From NCBI GenBank assembly GCA_946479515.1, contig CAMLGF010000012.1, forward strand, positions 1 to 64,000: DNA of 64,000 nucleotides, written 5' to 3'. Numbering within the stretch: the stretch's first letter is position 1; each line of letters begins with the position of its first letter. Origin of the DNA: an uncultured Pseudomonadota bacterium. GTDB taxonomy: Bacteria > Pseudomonadota > Gammaproteobacteria > Steroidobacterales > Steroidobacteraceae. The notes beneath the pieces are model-generated. The model did no database searches and had not been told where the DNA came from. It saw only the letters and a program-made list of their open reading frames with translations. Shown here in pieces: positions 37,786 through 46,655 of the stretch. A program made the translations under genes and the position numbers.

Positions 37786-39213
37786 ATGACGAGATATTCC
37801 CGTTCACTTTCGATCGCGATTGGCATGTTGCTCACGGGTTCGCTCAGCCACGCAGGCGGGCCCTACCACTCGGCCGATTTCTCGGACTTCTCGCCGCTGG
37901 CGGCGTCCGCCGGCCCGACGGCCTATGAGGGCAAGCCGATCACCTTCGGCAATCCCGATTTTCAGCAGGTCACCATCGCGAGCTTCAACGCCCAGTTCGA
38001 CGACAACGAGGCCACGTCGGGCGACTGGGACATGCAGACCGTGAACGAAACGGGGCATCGCAAGGGGCGCTACCTGTTCACGGTGTTCGAGTCGGGCACC
38101 TCGGGCGTGCAACGCACGGACCTGATGACGGGTGAGACCGACACGATCTGGAAAGTGCTGCCGGGCGATACGGCGTCCCGCTTCGACCCGGCGACCTGGA
38201 CGCCGTGGGGCACCGTGATCACGGGCGAGGAGAACTGGGGTTGCGGCAACGGGCTCTGCGGCCGGTTGTTCGAGCTCAAGAATCCTTTGACCGCGCCCGC
38301 CATCTACGAGCCCGTCGACGCGAACAGCAACGACGGCGCCAGGTTCGTTCAGCAGAACATCATCCCGCGCACGTCGCACGAGGGCCTGCAGTTCGACCGC
38401 CAGGGCAACCTGTACTTCGTCGACGAACTGAATGGCGGCTGCTTCCAGAAATACACGCCGGCCGCGCCTTACTGGGCGATCCTGGCCGGGCGCGCCGACT
38501 ACTTCGCCGCCGGGCAGAGCTTCGTGCTGCGCGTGGGCGACGGCAACACGCCGAATGCGACCGGCTCGTACCAGTGGGTGCCGCTGACCGACAAGTGGGG
38601 CAAGCCCTTGCCGGGCGCCGTCATGGTCACGGACGCCAAGGGTGTGACGTCGATCGACGGTCGCGCCACGGCGAACCTGCCGCAGTTCAAGTGCACGGAC
38701 TATCAACGTCCCGAGGACGCGCAGATCCAGTCGATCCATGGTCGCGACTACCTGTACGTGACCACCACCACGACCAACGAGATCTATCGGCTCGATCTGC
38801 AGTCGAACAAGGTTTCGGTGTTCGCCAGCCGCAATACCATCGACCTGGCTACCGGCGCGCCGGTCGGGTCGGCGTTGACCAGCCCCGACAATCTGGCGAT
38901 GGACAACGATGGCAACATCTACATCGTCGAGGATCAGCCGGGCGGCGTCTCGGACGACATCTGGTTTGCCAGGGATCTCAACAAGGACGGTGACCTGCTC
39001 GACGCGGGCGAGGGCATCGGCCGCTGGGCGACCAACGGCACGGCGGGTTCCGAGTTCACCGGTCTCTACTTCGATCCCTTCGATGGCAACCGTGCCTGGG
39101 TGAACATTCAGCACCCGGAGAGCGGCAACGATCGCACCATCGAGATCACGATCAAGGGCAAGGGCTGGGATCGCGACCATGGTGACGAAGATGGCGGTCA
39201 CTGGTGGCGCTGA
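37786..39213 (+). CDS. phoX: PhoX-family secreted phosphatase (DUF839)
   Basis: A 475-residue protein with a Sec signal peptide (ends SHA near residue 23). The mature part has the features of the PhoX/DUF839 propeller: ITGEENWGCGNG, TSHEGLQFDRQGNLYFVDELNGG, SPDNLAMDNDGNIYIVED and acidic metal-binding loops. PhoX enzymes use iron and calcium; typical PhoX is longer and Tat-exported, so this shorter Sec-type member is divergent. The gene ends 33 bases before a strong terminator. GGAGAAACAAG precedes the ATG. It may release phosphate from organic phosphate; the window also holds phoD. Confidence 0.75.
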   Translation: MTRYSRSLSIAIGMLLTGSLSHAGGPYHSADFSDFSPLAASAGPTAYEGKPITFGNPDFQQVTIASFNAQFDDNEATSGDWDMQTVNETGHRKGRYLFTVFESGTSGVQRTDLMTGETDTIWKVLPGDTASRFDPATWTPWGTVITGEENWGCGNGLCGRLFELKNPLTAPAIYEPVDANSNDGARFVQQNIIPRTSHEGLQFDRQGNLYFVDELNGGCFQKYTPAAPYWAILAGRADYFAAGQSFVLRVGDGNTPNATGSYQWVPLTDKWGKPLPGAVMVTDAKGVTSIDGRATANLPQFKCTDYQRPEDAQIQSIHGRDYLYVTTTTTNEIYRLDLQSNKVSVFASRNTIDLATGAPVGSALTSPDNLAMDNDGNIYIVEDQPGGVSDDIWFARDLNKDGDLLDAGEGIGRWATNGTAGSEFTGLYFDPFDGNRAWVNIQHPESGNDRTIEITIKGKGWDRDHGDEDGGHWWR

Positions 39214-39246
39214 TGCGCGCCGGTATCGCTTGACCTGACGGTCGAG

Positions 39247-39285
39247 AGCCCCCGATGGCCGGGCAGCCATCGGGGGCTTTTTATT
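39247..39285 (+). terminator. Intrinsic terminator after phoX
   Basis: A perfect 13-base-pair stem (AGCCCCCGATGGC at 39247-39259, GCCATCGGGGGCT at 39266-39278) with a six-base loop, followed by TTTTTATT. The recQ stop codon from the opposite strand lies in the T-run. It clearly ends the phoX transcript; on the minus strand only an A-run precedes the stem. Confidence 0.92.
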
Positions 39286-41146
39286 CGGGTGCGCGAGTGC
39301 CGACTGTCGGCTCCCACCCCTGCACGACTTTCAAGATCGGCTCGCCATAGCGTTCCAGCTTGATTGCGCCGATGCCCGAGATGCCGCGCAGGCCTTCCAG
39401 AGACGAGGGCAGGCGCCGCGCGATCTCCTGCAGCGTCGCGTCATGGAACACCGTGTACGCCGGAACTCCGTGTTCCTTCGCCACGCCCTTGCGCCACTCG
39501 CGCAGTGCCGCGAAGACGACGCTGGATGCGCCGTCGAGACTTTCACGAAATGACGAACCGGCGGCTTCGCCGGGTCGGGGCTGGCGCCGCTTGGCCGGCC
39601 TGTCCGCGGGCCTGCGCAGCTTGAGCGTTCTGCGTCCGCTCAGAACCTCGCGAGCCTCCGGCGTCAGTTTCAGGATGTTGAAGCGGTCGTAGTCCACGCG
39701 GATCAGCCGCAGCGCGACCAGCTGGCGGATCACGGCACGCCACTGCATCGCCGACAGCTCCTGGCCGATGCCAAACGTGCTCACGCGATCGTGACCGTAC
39801 TGCTCCACCTTGGGCGTGCGCTGCCCCGTCAGTACGTCGACGATCTGCACGGCGCCGAAGCCGAAGCCGCTTGCCTGCTCGCAGCGGTAGATGCACGACA
39901 GGAGCTTGCGCGCGGCCTCGGTCGCGTCCCATTCGTCAGGGGGTGTCAGGCAGTTGTCGCAGTTGCCGCAGGCGCCGCTCGCCTCCCCGAAGTAGTCGAG
40001 CAGGCGTACGCGGCGGCAATCCACGGTTTCGCACAGGCCCAATAGCGCATCGAGTTTCGCTCCGGCGATGCGCTTGTGTTCCTCGCCCGAGGGCGACTGG
40101 TCGATGAGGCGGCGCTGCTGAACGACGTCCGCGAGACCGTAGATCATCCAGGCGTCCGCGGGCAGGCCATCGCGGCCTGCGCGGCCCGTCTCCTGGTAAT
40201 ACGCCTCGATGCTCTTCGGCAGGTCGAGATGGGCCACGAAGCGCACGTCGGGCTTGTCGATGCCCATGCCGAAGGCAATGGTCGCCACCATCACCACGCC
40301 ATCGTCGCGAATGAACCGGCCGAGGTGGGCGTCGCGGGTCTCGTGTTCCTTGTCGGCGTGATAGGCGAGCGCATCGATGCCCGAATCCCGCAGGAACGCG
40401 GCGGTCTCGTCCACGGACTTGCGCGTGAAGCAGTACACGATGCCGGAGTGCCCGGCGTGCTCCTCGCGGATGAATTGCAGCAGCTGCCGTCGGGCATTGT
40501 CGCGCTCGGCGATGCGATAGCGGATGTTCGGACGATCGAAGCTCGAGATGAACACGCGTGCCGAGGTGAGCTTCAGACGCGCGAGCATCTCCTTGCGCGT
40601 GGCGGCGTCCGCGGTGGCCGTCAGTGCCAGGCGCGGAACCCGGGGATACCGCTCGGCCAGCAGCGCCAGTTGCAGGTATTCCGGGCGGAAGTCGTGCCCC
40701 CACTGCGAAACGCAGTGCGCTTCGTCGATGGCGAAGAGCGCGAGGGTGGCGGCATCCAGCAATTCGAGGCACCGATCCGTCACCAGCCGCTCGGGGGCCA
40801 CGTACAGGAGACTGACTTCGCCCGCGCGCACCGCCTTTTCCACGCGCTGTTGCTCGGGCCAGGACAACGAAGAGTTGAGGAATTCCGCGCGCACACCCGC
40901 TTCGCGCAGCGCGGCCACCTGATCCTGCATCAGCGCGATGAGCGGCGAGACCACCACGCCCATGCCTTCGCGGACCAGCGCCGGTACCTGGTAGCACAGG
41001 GACTTGCCGCCGCCGGTCGGCAGCAGAACCAGTGCATCACCGCCACCGGCGACGTGTTCGATGATCTGCGCCTGCGGCCCACGAAAAGCGGAATACCCCC
41101 AGACCTCGTGGAGAACCCGGGTGGCGCGGCTCATGAGCTCGTTCAT
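39281..41146 (-). CDS. recQ: ATP-dependent DNA helicase RecQ
   Basis: A 621-residue superfamily 2 helicase. It has Walker A PTGGGKS at 43-49, DEAH in AIDEAHCVSQWGHDFRP, helicase C motifs (QETGRAGRDG), the RecQ zinc site with CGNCDNC, a winged-helix region and a C-terminal HRDC domain (about 520-600). It unwinds DNA in RecFOR-type repair and fork restart. The length and layout match the E. coli enzyme. The start is the first ATG aligning with the family. It converges with phoX and is divergent from the membrane GGDEF gene across 302 bases. No LexA box was found upstream. Confidence 0.96.
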   Translation of the reverse strand: MNELMSRATRVLHEVWGYSAFRGPQAQIIEHVAGGGDALVLLPTGGGKSLCYQVPALVREGMGVVVSPLIALMQDQVAALREAGVRAEFLNSSLSWPEQQRVEKAVRAGEVSLLYVAPERLVTDRCLELLDAATLALFAIDEAHCVSQWGHDFRPEYLQLALLAERYPRVPRLALTATADAATRKEMLARLKLTSARVFISSFDRPNIRYRIAERDNARRQLLQFIREEHAGHSGIVYCFTRKSVDETAAFLRDSGIDALAYHADKEHETRDAHLGRFIRDDGVVMVATIAFGMGIDKPDVRFVAHLDLPKSIEAYYQETGRAGRDGLPADAWMIYGLADVVQQRRLIDQSPSGEEHKRIAGAKLDALLGLCETVDCRRVRLLDYFGEASGACGNCDNCLTPPDEWDATEAARKLLSCIYRCEQASGFGFGAVQIVDVLTGQRTPKVEQYGHDRVSTFGIGQELSAMQWRAVIRQLVALRLIRVDYDRFNILKLTPEAREVLSGRRTLKLRRPADRPAKRRQPRPGEAAGSSFRESLDGASSVVFAALREWRKGVAKEHGVPAYTVFHDATLQEIARRLPSSLEGLRGISGIGAIKLERYGEPILKVVQGWEPTVGTRAPE

Positions 41147-41448
41147 GTTTGCGATTGTTGGCTGGAGTTGCAGCTGCGCAAGGTTCCGATCGCGTGGAAC
41201 CGGGCAGAAATGCGCAACGACGCGCAGGCAGGAGCTGTCATGGCGGGTTCAGTTCGTCAAAAGCCTTAATGGATGGGCGCTGCGGAAACGCTATCACGCG
41301 CCCGAGCGCCTGTTCGCAACATAATCGCAGCGGATGATCAATGATTTCGCGGGTCTGCCGATAGCGATCTCGGAATCCATTCTTTCAATAGCGTTAGCAT
41401 CCGGCGCACACCCTCAATGCCCCAAAGCCCATCAATCACGCGCCAGCC
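41147..41448. other. Divergent intergenic region, 302 bases
   Basis: Lies between recQ (minus) and a GGDEF gene (plus). It is more AT-rich than its surroundings near 41310-41400 and includes CATAAT-like and TTAGCAT-like hexamers that could be -10 elements for the GGDEF gene, but I could not pair them with a good -35. No ORF, terminator or palindrome stands out. Confidence 0.4.
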
Positions 41449-42828
41449 ATGCGCCCAATGAGCCCCAGGAAATCCAGTCATTCAGCCGCGTTGCTGATTG
41501 GCATTCTGTTGACGGCGCTCATCATGGTTGCGCATCGCTACCTCCCGGAACGCCGGCTGGTGCTCGGCAGCGGCAATCCGGGTGCCGTCTACTTTCTGAT
41601 GCAATCGGGCGATGGAACGCCTCCCCGGGTCGAATGGGTGGACCAGTCGAAATTGCACTTCGTCTGCGCGTTCGCCAGGGATGCCGCCGGTCAAGGCTGC
41701 AGCTTCACGTATCTGTTGTACGACTCGCACGCGGATCGAGGCATGGATCTCTCCCGCTACCGGAAGCTGAACCTGTCGCTTCACTATGCGGGCAGCGCCC
41801 ACTACGTGCGCGTCGCCATTCGCAACTTCGATCCCAGGTTCTCGAATCTGCAGGACTCCAACTCTTCGAAGTTCAACTCCGTCAATCTGCATCCGAAGGA
41901 TCTCGCCGACCCCGTCGCGATCGACCTGAAGGAATTCAGCGTCCCGGAGTGGTGGGTGGGCCAGTACGACCTGCCGAGGAATCTGAGCCAGCCCGACCTC
42001 AGCAACGCGACCGCGATTTCCTTCGACCTGCTGGGCGACCTGGCCGGAACGCAACACGATATCCGCATCGACAAGATCGAATTCACGGGCGAATGGATCA
42101 GCGCCGAGTTCTGGTACCTGGGCATCCTGTGCGTCTGGATGATCCTGGCCGTGACGTACGGGTTCACGCGGTGGCTGTCGCTGCGCCGCCAGCACGCGGA
42201 GCAGAGCGAGAAGATCCATGAGCTGGTGGACAGCAACGAGCAGTTGCAGAGCGAGAAGGAGAAGTACCAGAAGCTGTCGACGGTCGATGCGCTGACCAAG
42301 GTCCTCAATCGCCACGGCATCGAACAATTCGTCGAATCACTGCGCGCCAGCGGGTTGCCCGCCAGCGTCATCGTCATCGATCTCGATCATTTCAAGCGAA
42401 TCAACGATCACCGCGGCCACTATGTCGGTGACCGCGTGCTGCAGACGCTGGGAGAAATTCTGCGCGCGCATACCCGCAACACCGACGGTCTCGGCCGTTG
42501 GGGTGGCGAGGAGTTCGTGCTGGTCTGCCCGGGTGCGAGCCTGGCCAGGGCCGCGGATCTCGCGGAAAAACTGCGGCACAGAATTCTGGAAACGAACTTC
42601 ATACCCGAGGATCCCGTGGCGATTTCGGCGAGCTTCGGCGTGGCCGCGGCTACGCCCGGGCTGAGCTTCGAAGATGCGTTCCGGCAAGCCGACCAGGCCC
42701 TGTACCTGGCGAAGAGCCGCGGCCGCAATTGCGTGGTGGCCGCAACCGAAGACCAGATGCACAAGGTCACCGGAGCGCGCAAGAGCACGCTGGCGCTCAT
42801 CAGCGGGCGCTTCAAGCTGCACAAATAG
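41449..42828 (+). CDS. Membrane GGDEF diguanylate cyclase with periplasmic sensor
   Basis: A 459-residue protein. Helix 1 lies near 14-30 (ALLIGILLTALIMVA), a periplasmic domain of about 190 residues follows with a beta-sandwich-like pattern, helix 2 lies near 220-240 (WYLGILCVWMILAV), then a coiled coil and a GGDEF domain with GGEEF at 352-356 and I-site RNTD at 343-346. It probably makes cyclic di-GMP when a ligand binds outside. The periplasmic domain could bind carbohydrate, which is a guess. ATG 41458 is an alternative start. It converges with the sugar-binding lipoprotein gene. Confidence 0.88.
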   Translation: MRPMSPRKSSHSAALLIGILLTALIMVAHRYLPERRLVLGSGNPGAVYFLMQSGDGTPPRVEWVDQSKLHFVCAFARDAAGQGCSFTYLLYDSHADRGMDLSRYRKLNLSLHYAGSAHYVRVAIRNFDPRFSNLQDSNSSKFNSVNLHPKDLADPVAIDLKEFSVPEWWVGQYDLPRNLSQPDLSNATAISFDLLGDLAGTQHDIRIDKIEFTGEWISAEFWYLGILCVWMILAVTYGFTRWLSLRRQHAEQSEKIHELVDSNEQLQSEKEKYQKLSTVDALTKVLNRHGIEQFVESLRASGLPASVIVIDLDHFKRINDHRGHYVGDRVLQTLGEILRAHTRNTDGLGRWGGEEFVLVCPGASLARAADLAEKLRHRILETNFIPEDPVAISASFGVAAATPGLSFEDAFRQADQALYLAKSRGRNCVVAATEDQMHKVTGARKSTLALISGRFKLHK

Positions 42829-42863
42829 CGCGGGGAGTGGGCGCGACCGGCCGCGACCCGGCC

Positions 42864-43886
42864 TCAATAAGCCCTGTTGGGCAGCTCCGCCGCCGCGTTC
42901 TCGCGCGTGAACACGGACTCCTGCGTGATCACGCGCCGGGGAACCGGCTTGCCTGCCTCGAGTAGTTTGACCAGGTCCATGAGCGCCGGCCCCAGCAATG
43001 GGCTGCACTCGACCGTGACGTTGATCTTGCCGGCAACGATGGCTTCGAGCGCCTTGCGGCTGCCTTCGATCGAGACCACCAGGATATCGCTGCCGGGCTC
43101 GAGTCCGGCCGCTTCGATGGCCTCGATCGCGCCCAGCGCCATGGTATCGCTGTGGGCGAACAGCACGCGGATGCGCCGTCCTTCGCTTTTCAGGAACTCC
43201 GCCATCAGCTCGCGCGCCCGCCCGCGTTGAAAATCGCCGCTCTGCGAGCGGATGATGCGATAGCGCCGGTCGACCGAGATCACCTCGGAGAAGCCTTGCT
43301 TGCGGCCGTTGGCCGGCGCCGAGCCCACGGTACCCTGCAGCTCGACGATGCCGATTTCACCCGGTTCGTCGTGGGTGTGCTCCAGCAGCCAGCGCGCGGC
43401 GCGGCGGCCCTCCTCCACGAAGTCCGAGCCGACGAGCGACACGTACAGCGAGTCGTCGCTGATTTCGATGGTGCGATCCATGAGGATCACGGGAATACCC
43501 GCCGCGCGGATTTCGCGCAGCACTACGTCCCAGCCGCTCTCCACCACCGGCGAGAAGGCAATCACGTCGACTCGTTGTTTGACGAAAGTGCGCAGCATCG
43601 CGACCTGATTCTGCTGGCTGCGGTGTGCATCCTCGAGCCGCAGGTCGACACCGGCGACGCGCGCCGCTTCGCGGATCGACCGGGCATTGGCGGTGTCCCA
43701 GTTGGCCTTGCCCGCGATCTGACTCACGCCGAGCACCAGCGGCGACTTCTCACCTGCGCCGAGCTTGTGTTGCCCATCCGAGCAGCCCCACAACAGGGGA
43801 AACAACATGACGGCCAGCGGCAGAAACACCGTTGCCGGCGGCGCCAGCCGCGCCGGTGAATTCTTCTGGGGACCACGCTGTTTCAT
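42864..43886 (-). CDS. Galactofuranose/ribose-type sugar-binding lipoprotein (YtfQ-like), orphan
   Basis: A 340-residue periplasmic binding protein. A hydrophobic leader ends at LLWGC (Cys35), so it is lipid-anchored, unlike E. coli YtfQ. The mature part matches YtfQ closely in pattern: WDTANARSIREAA, VDVIAFSPVVESGWDVVL, LMDRTI and GSDFVEEGRRAARWL. No ATPase or permease gene is adjacent, so it is either served by a distant transporter or acts as a sensor. The neighbouring convergent gene is a membrane diguanylate cyclase. A palindrome lies 54 bases upstream of its start. Confidence 0.87.
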   Translation of the reverse strand: MKQRGPQKNSPARLAPPATVFLPLAVMLFPLLWGCSDGQHKLGAGEKSPLVLGVSQIAGKANWDTANARSIREAARVAGVDLRLEDAHRSQQNQVAMLRTFVKQRVDVIAFSPVVESGWDVVLREIRAAGIPVILMDRTIEISDDSLYVSLVGSDFVEEGRRAARWLLEHTHDEPGEIGIVELQGTVGSAPANGRKQGFSEVISVDRRYRIIRSQSGDFQRGRARELMAEFLKSEGRRIRVLFAHSDTMALGAIEAIEAAGLEPGSDILVVSIEGSRKALEAIVAGKINVTVECSPLLGPALMDLVKLLEAGKPVPRRVITQESVFTRENAAAELPNRAY

Positions 43887-43939
43887 GTGGATGGTGGCTA
43901 GCCTGCGCTCTCAGGCGCCTGCCAACAAGACCCGAACGG

Positions 43940-43953
43940 GTATGGAAACATAC
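43940..43953. promoter_or_regulatory. Candidate operator palindrome upstream of the YtfQ-like gene
   Basis: GTATGGAAACATAC: two perfect five-base arms (GTATG/CATAC) around GAAA. It lies between the YtfQ-like gene's start (43886) and the aldo/keto reductase's stop, where a repressor site would be expected. A single site, so unproven. Confidence 0.35.
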
Positions 43954-44048
43954 TCATGCGCGCGATCGAGAAGTGCGGCACGGTTCGCGCCCGGCGATCG
44001 ATATCACTCACCCAGGCAAGGCCCTCGCCAGGCGGGCGCGGCGGGTCG

Positions 44049-45032
44049 TCACCAGCGCTGGTGGACGAAAGGTTTGACGTTGGCCGTGTACAGCTGCGCA
44101 AGGGCCGCCAGCAGGCTGGCATCCAGCGGCCCTTTCGAACCGGCCGCCACGTTCTGCTCCACCTGTTCGACGCGACGCGCACCGGGGATCGAACAGGTCA
44201 CGGCGGGGAACGATGCGATGAAGCGCAGGGCCATTTCCGGCAGCGTCATGCCGGCCGGTAGCAAGGCGCGCAATTTCTCCACCACTTGCAGGCCCCGCTC
44301 GTAGTCGAAGCCCGAGAAAGTTTCGCCCTTGTCGAAGGCCGCTCCCTCGCGATTGAAGGCGCGGTGATCGTCCGGGTGGAAGCGGGTCGCGCTGGTGAGC
44401 TTGCCGGTGAGCATGCCGGACGACAGCGGCAGGCGCGCCAGAATGCCGACCTTGCGCTCGGCCGCACGCGGGAACAGCAGTTCCGCGGGGCGTTGGCGCA
44501 GTATGTTGAAGATCACCTGCAGAGTCTGCAGCCGTGGATACTCGAGCGCCTTCAGGCCTTCCTCGACGCGCTCCACGCTTGCACCGTAGAAGCGCACCTT
44601 GCCCGCCTGCACGAGGTCGTCGAACACGCCGAACACCTCGGGCATGTAGTACACGTCGGTGGGCGGGCAGTGGATCTGCACCAGGTCGAGCGCCGTTACC
44701 TCCAGATTCTTCAGGCAGCGTTCGACATACCGGGTCAGATTCTCACGGGTATAGCTTTCTTTGACGTGCGGCTGCGAGCGGCGACCCACCTTGGTGGCAA
44801 CCCAGAAAGGCTCGCGCCGTTCGCGTCGCAACCGCGCGAGCAGCCGTTCGCTGTGCCCATCGCCGTAGACATCGGCCGTATCGAAGAAGTTGACGCCCAG
44901 ATCCAGCGCGCGGTGCAGACAGCGCATGGCCTCGGCATCGTCCACCTCGCCCCAGGTGCCACCGATGGCCCAGGCGCCGAAACTGACACTGGAGACCTGG
45001 AAGCCGGTTTGGCCGAGCGCTTTATATTGCAT
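44049..45032 (-). CDS. Aldo/keto reductase
   Basis: A 327-residue oxidoreductase of the same broad family as the protein at 32294 but not a close copy. Motifs: NFFDTADVYGDG (catalytic Asp and Tyr), VATKVG (Lys) and VQIHCPP (His). The cofactor-binding end CSIPGARRVEQVEQN is also present. No signal peptide, so cytoplasmic. It may reduce sugars or their breakdown products. It follows the SDR gene by 55 bases on the same strand, possibly in one operon. Confidence 0.9.
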   Translation of the reverse strand: MQYKALGQTGFQVSSVSFGAWAIGGTWGEVDDAEAMRCLHRALDLGVNFFDTADVYGDGHSERLLARLRRERREPFWVATKVGRRSQPHVKESYTRENLTRYVERCLKNLEVTALDLVQIHCPPTDVYYMPEVFGVFDDLVQAGKVRFYGASVERVEEGLKALEYPRLQTLQVIFNILRQRPAELLFPRAAERKVGILARLPLSSGMLTGKLTSATRFHPDDHRAFNREGAAFDKGETFSGFDYERGLQVVEKLRALLPAGMTLPEMALRFIASFPAVTCSIPGARRVEQVEQNVAAGSKGPLDASLLAALAQLYTANVKPFVHQRW

Positions 45033-45087
45033 GACGACGTCTTACCAAACGAGCGGGCGAGATGCCAGGAGTGTCGAAGCCGATGCG

Positions 45088-46602
45088 TCACCACGGCGCC
45101 GGCTTGTAGTCCTTCAGAAACTGTCCCCACACGTGTTGGCCGGTGAGCTTGCCGGTGAAGATCGGGTCGACGATGCGTGCCGCGCCGTCGATGATGTCGA
45201 GCGGTGGCGAGAATCCCAGCTCGGCCTTGCGTGCCGCATGCACGGCGGGGTCCTCGTCGGTGACCCAGCCGGTGTCCACGGCGTTCATGTGGATGCCATC
45301 CCTCACGTAGTCGGGCGCGCTGGTGCGGGTCATCATGTTCAATGCGGCCTTGGCCATGTTGGTGTGCGGGTGCTTGTCGGTCTTGGTGGTGCGATAGAAC
45401 TGGCCCTCCATCGCGCTCACGTTGACGATGTGCTTGTGTCGGCCGGGGGTGCGAAGCATGAGTGGCTTGAGGCGCGCATTGAGTATGTACGGCGCAATGG
45501 CGTTCACCAGCTGCACTTCGAGCAGCTCGGGAGTCGCGACTTCATGCAGGCGCAGGCGCCAGCTGTTCGTCGCGCGCAGGTCGATCTGCTGCCGGTCCTC
45601 GTCGAGGCGGTTCGCTGGGAACAGTGCTTCGCCGCCCTGGTAATCGTCGTCCAGATAGCGCCGCTGCGACAGCGCCGCGCTGTGCACGACGCCCTCGCCG
45701 GCACCCTGCCCGGACGCGATGAGCGCGTCGGACCGGCCCTGCGACCCCGTCAGCCTGCGGCACAGTTCATCGTGGCCTGCGAGTACGCCGCGCAGCCCCG
45801 CCGGCAGCGAGGCCACGGGCTCAGCCTCGCGCGACAGCAGGTGGCGGAAGAACCCGGCGGGCCGCCGCACCGTCTGGCAGGCGTTGTTGAGGATGTAATC
45901 GATGCGCGGCAGCCGTTCGAGCAGGTATCGGGTGAAGACCTCGACGCTGGGCGAGTGACGCAGATCCAGTCCGTGGATCTGCAGCCGCGCGCCGAACGAG
46001 GCGAAATCCGCCTCGCGCGAATACCGGTCCGCGGCGTCGATCGGAAAGCGCGTGGTCACGATGACGTGCGCGCCGGCGCGCAGTAGTTTGAGGGACGCCT
46101 GATAACCGATCTTGACGCGCGCGCCCGTGACCAGCGCGTACGTGCCGGTGAGGTCGGCGCGCTGTTCGCGCTTGGCGTAGTTGAAGTCGCCACAGGTCTC
46201 GCACATGGAGTCGTAGTAGCGATGCACGCTGGCGAAGGACCGCTTGCAGACGTAGCAGTCGCGCTCTCGATTCAGGCGGGGGCGCTCGGCTTGGCCCTGC
46301 GGGCCGGGCAATTCCAGCCACAGAGGCTGGTAGACATCGGAGCGCCGTTGCACGCGCAGGCCGGCCTGATCGATGGCCTTGCGGTCCTGCTCCCTCGCGG
46401 CCTGGCGATCGGCGCGTCGAAACGCCTTGGCCATGCGCACGAGGTCGTGGCGTTCGGGTTTGGCGACGAGACCGGCCAGCGTCAGCAGCTCGCGGCGCTG
46501 TTCGCGGCTGAGCCGGGTGAGATGCGAGCGATCCGCCTCGACGGTCCTCAGCACGCGAATGCAGGCAGCGAAATCAGGTTCTGAAATTTCCATGCCGGCC
46601 AT
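45088..46602 (-). CDS. SDR-family protein with N-terminal four-cysteine (zinc-ribbon-like) domain
   Basis: A 504-residue protein. Residues 1-110 are helical and charged. Cysteines 116, 119, 134 and 137 form two CxxC pairs (CYVC, CETC), a probable zinc site. A Rossmann domain follows with TGARVKIG at 159-166 and LNNACQ. The normal SDR catalytic Tyr-x-x-x-Lys is altered: the KAAL segment reads HTNMAKAAL, with Thr414 where Tyr is expected; a second possible YRTTK lies at 403-407. The enzyme activity is therefore uncertain. It is divergent from the hydroxyacid dehydrogenase at 46656. ATG 46593 is an alternative start. Confidence 0.82.
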   Translation of the reverse strand: MAGMEISEPDFAACIRVLRTVEADRSHLTRLSREQRRELLTLAGLVAKPERHDLVRMAKAFRRADRQAAREQDRKAIDQAGLRVQRRSDVYQPLWLELPGPQGQAERPRLNRERDCYVCKRSFASVHRYYDSMCETCGDFNYAKREQRADLTGTYALVTGARVKIGYQASLKLLRAGAHVIVTTRFPIDAADRYSREADFASFGARLQIHGLDLRHSPSVEVFTRYLLERLPRIDYILNNACQTVRRPAGFFRHLLSREAEPVASLPAGLRGVLAGHDELCRRLTGSQGRSDALIASGQGAGEGVVHSAALSQRRYLDDDYQGGEALFPANRLDEDRQQIDLRATNSWRLRLHEVATPELLEVQLVNAIAPYILNARLKPLMLRTPGRHKHIVNVSAMEGQFYRTTKTDKHPHTNMAKAALNMMTRTSAPDYVRDGIHMNAVDTGWVTDEDPAVHAARKAELGFSPPLDIIDGAARIVDPIFTGKLTGQHVWGQFLKDYKPAPW

Positions 46603-46655
46603 TGTAGGGGGCCGCGCCGCGGTCCGTTTGCGCGTGGCGCTGTTAAGCTCGCGCC

